Shown here: positions 56,680 to 64,000 of the stretch, piece after piece
Numbering within the stretch: position 1 is the first letter of the stretch
How the letters are laid out: every line of letters begins with the position of its first letter
NCBI RefSeq assembly: GCF_022965805.1
Contig: NC_133101.1
Location: 16,897,054 to 16,961,053, forward strand
Direction: 5' to 3'
From: Primulina eburnea
Lineage: Eukaryota; Streptophyta; Magnoliopsida; Lamiales; Gesneriaceae
DNA: 64,000 nt
The notes under the pieces: model-generated
Told to the model about the DNA's origin: nothing
The model's database searches: none
Seen by the model: only the letters and a program-made list of their open reading frames with translations
Program-made: the position numbers and the translations under genes

Positions 56680-57380
56680 TTTTCGGCAGCTCGAGAAGTT
56701 TAAGGTTTCAGGAGAATTCGATGCGTACGAGTTAGAAAATGGAACTTGAATTGTGGGTATATAAAGAGGAGGGAACCGCGTAGACAACAAAAACTTGTAG
56801 CACGCGCTTTTCTCTCACAGCTCTCTCTTCATAATCATTTGTATTCTTTATTTTATTTTTCCGACTGCAAATCTTATGAAATTGTCTCAATCTCCATATT
56901 CATAATTTTATATATTTTAAGGATATCTACAACCATAAAATCTATTTTGATATAAATTTTATATTAAAATAATGTGATTTTTGTACTAAATACAACGTCC
57001 ATCTCCAACTCATTAACTTCAAATTTTACGTCAAAAAAAATATTCTCTAAATATTCTTGGTGCAAAGGTTAGAGATGTCCTAATACTGAAAAAAAAAAAA
57101 AAAAAAACTAAATTATAGTAAATTTATGGAGATACAAAACTGCATGTCTCGATTTTATTAAAATTTAACTACGAACATAAATTTATAAACAACAAAACTT
57201 ATCATATGTCATAAATTATTCTAATTAATTATTATAAAGTCTTGTAAAAATAATCTCCAAATTTTTTTGTATCATATATAGAATTTTTTACATAAAAAAT
57301 TACTGAACACGAAAATGATTTAATTTACATGCACAAGTTATGTATAGAGGAGATAATAATCTCGTGCTCGATAATATATA
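56680..57380. other. Upstream flank of the PP2C pseudogene, no gene seen
   Basis: TATATAAAG at 56759-56767 lies about 85 bp upstream of the pseudogene start but reads as a TATA box in the opposite direction, so its role is unclear. Beyond it the sequence is AT-rich, with an A20 run near 57089-57109. Confidence 0.45.
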
Positions 57381-57560
57381 GAGTGGGTCTTATGTGAGAC
57401 CATATCACGGATCATAATCTGTGAGACAAGTCAAACATACTCATATTCACAATAAAAAATAATACTCTTAGCATAAAAAGTAATACTTTTTATGGGTGAC
57501 CCAAATAAGAGATTCGTCTCACAAATACGACTCGTGAGACCGTCTCACACAAGTTTTTGC
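57381..57560. mobile_element. Foldback MITE of about 180 bp
   Basis: TCTTATGTGAGACCATATCA on the left mirrors the reverse complement of the right end (CTTGTGTGAGACGGTCTCAC). The pairing continues for about 45 bp on each side, including TGTGAGAC(A/G)A. The centre is the AT-rich AAAAAGTAATACTTTTT palindrome. I recall this type of sequence as a common foldback repeat of some asterid genomes. No TSD was clear. Confidence 0.65.
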
Positions 57561-58080
57561 CTTAGAATAATACATCAACGATGTATCTAATGTGAAATAT
57601 TAGACCAACTGGAAAATTGTGGATCACACGTATATTGATAAATATCCATATTTAGATATAAATTTGAGACAATACCTAAAGGATAACATCTCATTAACAT
57701 GATGTGACGTTGGTGATCCATCGCCAAATTCATGTTTGCGACAAATCAGCAAAGGAATTCATCTAGTCCCAAAAATATTGGTAGTAAGGTAACTGCAATG
57801 AATTTAAAGGTTCTGACTATGATGCTCCAAATTCTATTATATCCTTTACCAAACAAATTCCATTATTAATTTGTTGCGCATGCCCATCATAATTAAAACT
57901 CGAAAAACGAAGAATTTTTCTGGAATTGATAAATTTAATGCCACTGGAAAAATAATTTACATCCATTGAGCTTAATAAAAGAATAACTTAATTTCTCAAT
58001 CCCACAAACTCAAATTAAATTATGATAAAGAACCATCAACTAGTTGGGATTCATCGATATTTTTTTTAATCCCATTCTTA
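57561..58080. other. AT-rich gap without recognisable features
   Basis: No gene or defined repeat seen. Confidence 0.5.
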
Positions 58081-59845
58081 AATAACCTTTAACTTGTCGC
58101 GGTGCAGCGGTGGCATGGCGAGACTAGGCGCGCATATGCACGAGCAGATGAATTGACAAACGTTGAGACAGTATAGTAGGTCTCGCGAATATGCGCGAGC
58201 ATTGGACGTGCATATTCGCGAGCTGGTGAATTGCAAAATGCGGAGACAGAGAGTCTCGAGATATGCGCCGCTTCTGGACGCGCATATGCGCGAGACGTGC
58301 TGTATGAAGAATGAGACACATGTTATGCCATTCAATGAAATATGTAAATTGTTTCATTTTCATTTCAGAAATTGGAATAGGAAGAACCGAGCTCCTCCAT
58401 GCGTGGAAATTTTGAAGTTTTCTTCATATCTTAGAATTGTGATTTTGCGAGATCCGACAGTCCGATTTTCAATCCGAGTTTAGTTCCGTGCTCCTCTTGT
58501 CAAAGGCTTCAAAATAATGTAAGTTTTATTGCTTTCCTTTATGGTTTGAAAATTTGATGTTAGGGGATCATAATTCGATTGATATTATATGTTCCTGAGA
58601 TTATGGTAGACATATAACCGAAAACGGATCGAAGAACGGACACCGTATGAAATTTTTATTATTTTCAAATTATATTCGATGGAATTGTACAGATTTGGAA
58701 TTGTAATTGTAATCGTTGATGAGTATGAGTTGTTGAGATTGGCCTCTTGTTATTTGCGTTGCCGGTATCTCGAAATTGTACCATTATGCCGTTGAAACGT
58801 ATTTAGAGTGAGATTTATTGCTTTGAATTGAAAGTTGATATTGTGCCTCTCGAATAGATTATTCCAGACTTGGTATTGAAGACTTCGACTTCAAAATCAG
58901 TTAAAGAACGAGTCAAAGCCAAACCCCGAGAAAAGAAAAGTATAAGTCAATGTTAAACCGGGATTTATAACTCGAGTAAGATGTAACTTGAGTTTCCCAA
59001 AACCACATACTACATTGTTATTGTTTTGATATATTCGAATTCATTTTATTATGTGCTTGTTTTATTGATTTATAGAAAAGCAGAGAATAGAAGATAGATA
59101 TTGAGAAAGAGTCTTTGGCAAAGGTGCCAAGTAACTGGACGTTTGGTTTTTATCGATGTGCTTAGGAGAAGATCGACTCCTATTGTAGATACTCGATATA
59201 GTGTACCAAAGTCTGGGAATAAGAACGTACCACCATCTAAAAGGGGAGAGTAGATGGGAGATTGTTGCGTTATTATTCAAACCGGGATCCCTAGATAAGA
59301 GTCGAGTCAAAGATTAAGAGTTTAAGAGTTTGATTTACAGATTTATATCGATTTATGTTCCGCAGATTATGATGCATGTTATTTGATACATGTTTTATGT
59401 TTTTTGTTTATGCTGGTATGAAATGCATGTATACATTGTTTATACTGGGAAATATATTTCTCACCGGAGTTATCCGGCTGTTTTTGTGTTTGTATGTGTG
59501 CATGACAACAGGTGGGACAGAATCAGGGTCGAGAAGAGGATGAAATATCGAGATTAGAATGGTGATCCAGGCATAGATGTAGATCTGGTTTTCAACACAT
59601 GATATGTAGTTGATGAACTCTAGTTTGTTATGACTTTGGTTTGAATAAGTCTTGTATCTTTGATCTTGTTGTAGACATTGCACTTGATCTTGTAAATTAA
59701 ATAAAATGAAGCATAACTTTAGTATTTTTACACTTGTTTATGAAGTGTTCAACTTTAAAAATAAAAAAATCGACCTAGTATATTTAATTGATCCACTTAA
59801 GCCCAAAGAAGATTGAATAAATGAATTAGCGTCCGGGTCCCCACA
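58081..59845 (+). repeat. Element N 5' LTR (start eroded or truncated)
   Basis: The end GTCCGGGTCCCCACA and internal blocks (GGAGTTATCCGGCTG, GTATGTGTGCATGACAACAG) match element H's LTR read in the plus direction. The expected TGTAATGCCCGAG start is not found near 58080, so the left boundary is approximate. Confidence 0.8.
58120..58297 (+). promoter_or_regulatory. CGCATATGCG palindrome array in the U3 of element N
   Basis: Units include GCGCGCATATGCACGAG (58129-58145), CTCGCGAATATGCGCGAG with its partner GTGCATATTCGCGAG (58184-58222) and CTCGAGATATGCGCC with CGCGCATATGCGCGAGACG (58254-58298). The last two keep the outer CTCG...CGAG frame seen in element H. The array is shorter than in element H. 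Confidence 0.7.
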
Positions 59846-59850
59846 GCAGG

Positions 59851-59862
59851 TGGTATCATAGC
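59851..59862 (+). other. Element N primer-binding site, one mismatch
   Basis: TGGTATCATAGC differs from TGGTATCAGAGC by one base and lies five bases after the LTR, the same spacing as in element H. Confidence 0.9.
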
Positions 59863-60160
59863 TGTATGTTCCTTAGACTGGGATAAAAAAGAGTGAGCGG
59901 AATAGATGGAGGTTTCTTCCTTGCTTCTGTGGTGCTAGCATGTGATTGATTATAAGGTTGATGTAAAAATATTATATGCTAGTATGACGGCATGTTTTAT
60001 TGCTTTAGAAAATACATGTTTACCTGATTATCTGATTTGATCGGAAACGTGTATTATTGGAGAATGAATCAGAACCGATTCTTGATCATAAGTATGATGA
60101 TCATAGGAGGGCTGAGACAGATTTGTTAGATTTGATTACTAACCATTTTGATAATCAGAT

Positions 60161-61175
60161 ATGCCTCCTCGAAGAATTTCTGAACAGGGTAGTAACTCCA
60201 ATAATCTGATGGATTTTACAGCGAAACCCATGGAAACACTGTTAAAGAGATTTCAGTCATTCAAACCGCCGACTTTTAAAGGCACTGAAACTTCTATTGA
60301 CTGTGAGAGCTGGCTTGATGATATTGAGATGTTATTTGATTCACTAGAATATACAGATGAGGGTAGAGTCAAATTGATTGGGCACCAGTTACATGATGTT
60401 GCAAAGAGTTGGTGGCTCACAACTAAGAGAGCTTTGGAGCATCGAGGTACGATTTTTACTTAAAGATCTTTAAAACCAAATTTTATCAAAGATTTTTCCC
60501 AGTATCGTACAGAAACGACAAAGGTTCAGAGTTTGCCAACCTGAAATAGGGTCAACTGAATATTGAAGAATATGTGGCTAAGTTCTCTACTTTGCTACGT
60601 TTTGCTCCGCATGTTGCTGATAATGATGAAGTCGTGGATGATCAGTTTATCAATGGGATGAATCCTGATATTTTTACACTGTAAAATACGAGACGACCAA
60701 ATAATTTTGCTGATGCCTTGAATAGAGCAAAAGGAGCTGAAGCGGGCCTGATCAGGCAGAGAGGAGCTTCGTATGTTGCTCCAGTACAGAAACAGCAACA
60801 ACCTTCCACTCAGTTCCACCAACCACCTCCCAGATTTGATAGTAGCATTAGTAGCAGCGGGAAGAAGAATAATTTGAAAGCTCGAGGGAAATAGTTTAAG
60901 AAGTTTGGGAGTAGTTCATCTAGCTCCAGTGGTTCACGACAGAACCAGAGTTATACAGGGGTCTATTGCAGAACTTGTGGAGGAAGACATCCAACAGAGC
61001 AATGCCAATGAGTGTTTGGTAGTTGCAACATTTGTCGACAGACGGGACACTTCGCTAGAGCTTGTCAACAGAAAAGTTCTCAACGATCCCAGGGAGCAGA
61101 ATCATCTGGATCAGTGGCTCAGACTGATAGACGATCATCTGTTGTTCACACGTTCCAGCCAGCACCTGCCCAGTG
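60161..61175 (+). pseudogene. gag: Element N gag (multiple stops)
   Basis: Starts MPPRRISEQGSNSNNLMDFT and contains TLLKRFQSFKPPTFKGTETS and KLIGHQLHDVAKSWWLTTKR. The first stop is at 60461, with further stops near 60547, 60683, 60892, 61009 and 61177. The remnant continues with AEAGLIRQRGASYV-like codons, CRTCGGRHPTEQCQ near 60966 and a CNICRQTGHFARAC knuckle near 61025. Confidence 0.88.
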
Positions 61176-61199
61176 ATAGCCGAGGCTAGGAGGAAGCCA

Positions 61200-64000
61200 G
61201 ACTGTTAGCCAACTTCCGAGACAGCAGGCCAGAATGTTTGCATTGACTGAAGAACAGGCCCAGGAAGCACCTGATGATGTGGTTGCTGGTGACTGTTCTC
61301 TTTATGGTTGCCATGCTTATGTAATGATAGATACGGGTGAATCTCATACTTTTATGTCTGAGCGATTTGCATTGATGCATGCTTTGCCTGTTGAGTCTTT
61401 ATCTGCTATAGTATATGTCTCTTCACCTTTGGGGAGAGGTCTTATATCAGTGAATTCTGTTTGACATTGTATGCTGCAGTATGATGGTAATGAGATAGAG
61501 TTAGATTGTATCGTACTCGATTTGTCTGATTTTCGACTGAATTATTGGTATTGATAAGCTAACCAAGTAAAAAGCTACCGTAGATTGTTTCCAGAAAATT
61601 GTAAGATTCAGACCTGAGATGGCTGATGAATGGAAATTTTACGGTGAGGGTTCCAGAGCTCGAATTCCTTTAGTATCTGCGTTTTCTATGACTCGATTAT
61701 TATAGAAGGGAGCAGAGGGATTCCTTGCGTATTCAGTAGATGTGCTGAAGTCGAGCCCTTCATTGACAGATTTGCCAGTGGTATGTGAGTTTGCGGACGT
61801 TTTCCCATATGAGATTCCGGGTTTGCCTCCAGTCCGAGAAATAGATTTCAGCATTGAATTGATACCAGGTACAGTACCTATTTCTAAAACTCCATACAGA
61901 ATGACACCAGTTGAACTGAAAGAATTGAAAGATTAGTTAGAGGATTTACTGGCCAAGGGTTACATCAGACCGAGTGTTTCTCCTTGGGGTGCTCCAGTAT
62001 TGTTTGTCAGAAATAAAGACGGTTCAAATGAGACTCTGCATTGACTATCGGCAATTGAACAAGGCTACGATAAAGAATAAATATCCTTTGCCTCGTATTG
62101 ATGATTTATTTGATCAGTTGCAGGGTTCTTATATTTATTCCAAAATCGATCTGAGATCTGGATATATTCAGCTGAGAGTCAGAGATTCTGATATACCGAA
62201 GACATCTTTCAGAACCAGGTATGGCCACTATGAGTTTATAGTCATGCTGTTTGGTTTAACGAATGCTCCAGCTGTATTTATGGGTTTGATGAACCATATA
62301 TTTCAAAAATATCTTGATGATTTTGTGATTATCTTTATTGATGATATTCTGATTATTCAAAGAATATAATTGATCACGCTGAGCATTTGAGAATCGTACT
62401 GAAAACTCTGAGGGCCGAGAAACTGTATGCAAAGCTATCGAAATGTGAGTTTTGGTTGAAACAAATTGTATTTTTGGGGCACATTATATCTGGAGATGGT
62501 ATTTCTGTCGATCCTAGCAACTTTGAGGCCGTGATCAACTGGCCTAGACCGACATCAGTGCCGGATATATGTAATTTTATGGGTTTAGCGGGCTATTATC
62601 GTCGATTTATTAAAGATTTTTCTAGTATTGCTAATCCGATTACGCAGCTAACCCAGAAGAATGCCCCTTTTATTTGGTCAGAAGCATGTGAATCCAGTTT
62701 TCTAGAGTTGAAGAAGAGATTAACCAGTGCTCCGATGTGGAATATTCCGTCAGGTACTGGTGATTTTTTTGTTTATTGTGATGCTTCTCACAGGGGACTT
62801 GGTTGTGTTCTGATGCAGCAAGGACATGTTATTGCTTATGCCTCAAGACAATTAAAACCACATGAGACTCGCTACCCGATTCATGATCTTGAATTGGCTG
62901 CCATTGTATTTGCATTGAAGATCTGGCGACACTATCTATATGGTGAGAAGTTTGAAATTTATTCTGATCACAAGATTTTGAAATATCTATTTTCACAGTC
63001 AGAACCGAATTTGAGACAACGGAGATGGCTTGATTTGTTGAAAGATTTTGATTGTGAAATCAAATATTATCCGGGAAAGTCAAATGCAGCAGCTGATGCG
63101 CTGAGTCGAAAGGTATGTTTTTTATCCTTATCGACGATTGGTGTTTCAAATTTGATTGAAGATTGCTGTTTTTTCTAGATTAGCGTTTGAGACAGATTGT
63201 AAACCTTTGAGACTTAATACTATTCAAGTTGAACCAGAGTTGATTTTGAGAATCAAAGAAACACAGAAAGTTGATCAGAATATTCAGAATTCGATTTCTA
63301 TGGTCAGATCAGGGCATCGATCAGAATATCAGGTTCGTGATAATGTATTATATGTGAATAACCGTCTTGTTGTGCCATATGTTTCAGAGTTGAGACAACA
63401 GATTTTGGCAGAAGCACACGGTATTTGTTTTAGTATTCATCCTGGTGGCAGAAAAATGTACAATGATATGAAGAAACAATTTTGGTGGAAACAGATGAAA
63501 TCAGATATTGCAGAGTTTGTATCCAAATGCTTGAATTGCCAATAGGTGAAAGCAGAGAAGAAGAAACCAGGAGGTCTATTGCATAGCTTATCTATTCCAG
63601 AATGGAAATAGAATCACATTTCCATGGATTTTGTGACGAAGCTACCACGATCCTCCCGAGGTTGTGATGCGATTTAGGTCATTATTGACAGATTAACCAA
63701 ATCATCATGTTTTATTCCTTACCGAATGACATACAGACACGATCAGATGGCAGAGATTTATGTCAGCGAAGTGGTCAGAATGCATGGAGTGCCAAAGTTC
63801 ATTGTATCAGATCGTGATCCTCGATTTACTTCACACTATTGGCACAGTTTGCAACAAGCTCTAGGTACGAAATTACACCTGAGTGCTGCATATCATTCAC
63901 AGACAGATGGACAATCAGAACAGACTATCCAGACATTGGAATATATGCTTAGAGCTGTAGTGCTAGATTTTGGCACTAGTTGGAAAGATTCTTTACCACT
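61200..64000 (+). pseudogene. pol: Element N pol: protease, RT, RNase H, integrase (multiple stops, truncated by window)
   Basis: The protease motif reads MIDTGESHTFMS near 61326, with glutamate in place of the usual alanine of DTGA. RT has [20 protein letters not shown] near 62035 and FIDDILI near 62335. RNase H shows [18 protein letters not shown] near 62772. The integrase finger [20 protein letters not shown] is near 63440, and catalytic residues in [13 protein letters not shown] near 63808 and TDGQSEQTIQTLE near 63903. Stops or frame changes occur near 61462, 61540, 61570, 61934, 62025, 62367, 63176, 63543, 63609 and 63675. Confidence 0.9.

Larger units (their letters stand above)
58081..64000 (+). 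mobile_element. Element N: decayed relative of element H, plus strand, runs off the window
   Basis: LTR (about 58080-59845), PBS (59851-59862), gag (60161-61175) and pol (61200 onward) follow the order and sequence of element H, in the opposite orientation. Stops and frame changes appear throughout. Its second LTR lies to the right of the window. Confidence 0.9.

Noticed and set aside
56352..56735. Plus-strand 127-codon open frame
   Set aside because: It is antisense to exon 1 of the PP2C pseudogene, whose minus-strand frame matches the family clearly.

Overview
This window is plant nuclear DNA, almost certainly from a eudicot and possibly an asterid. It is nearly all transposable elements, many nested inside one another. 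The evidence is primer-binding sites complementary to plant initiator tRNA-Met (TGGTATCAGAGC) or of the Athila/Tat type, chromoviral gag-pol genes, a plant L1-type LINE with RNase H, MURA and plant-mobile-domain fragments, and a broken PP2C gene with GT-AG introns. I see no intact cellular gene, rRNA, tRNA or CRISPR array. The asterid placement is weak and rests on a familiar-looking MITE.

Layout. (1) 1-13748: minus-strand Ty3/gypsy element A. It has a ~3 kb LTR (10759-13748), a gag that is broken three ways, and a pol that stays open to the left edge. A likely 201-bp spliceosomal intron separates gag from protease. Element B (2569-10063, plus strand) sits inside A's gag. B is complete and young: its two 1413-bp LTRs differ at only about four sites, and its TSD is AGAAA. 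(2) 13946-28999: a ~15 kb Mutator-like element with 9-bp TSDs (GGGAAGTTT) and ~1.4-1.5 kb terminal inverted repeats. It has itself been invaded by a copia solo LTR (14592-15616), a 5.3 kb LINE (15899-21211) and a gypsy solo LTR (22856-24957). Its core holds a decayed MURA N-terminal region facing an antisense plant-mobile-domain fragment. (3) 30815-52544: copia LTR remnants and a copia gag fragment. That gag is split by gypsy element H (minus, 32769-52506, TSD CTTAT). H is in turn split at the last codons of its pol by an Athila-type element I (plus, 34772-46000, TSD GCTGG) that carries a third, env-position ORF. (4) 52545-57560: an LTR fragment, a minus-strand copia gag with PBS and LTR, a PP2C clade-D-like pseudogene (minus), and a MITE. 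(5) 58080-64000: a decayed plus-strand relative of element H that runs off the right edge.

The most striking signal is not a gene. Several LTR families here carry, in or near the promoter region, arrays of short GC-rich palindromes: TCGGA-N3-TCCGA (11 copies) in B, CGCGCATATGCGCG-type units in H and its right-hand relative, CGCTCGGGCGGT/ACCGC units in the solo LTR at 22856, CTCGCTNGGGCGGT/ACCGCCCTAGCGAG hairpins in I, and CGGTC-ACTGGC-GACCG in A. The solo LTR at 22856 and element H share LTR family but have different cassettes. The solo LTR's cassette shares a 12-base core with the unrelated Athila element. In Athila the hairpin is repeated four times inside the element, directly before a TATA box and the third ORF, which suggests an internal promoter. 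All of this comes from reading the sequence; no alignment or database search was run.
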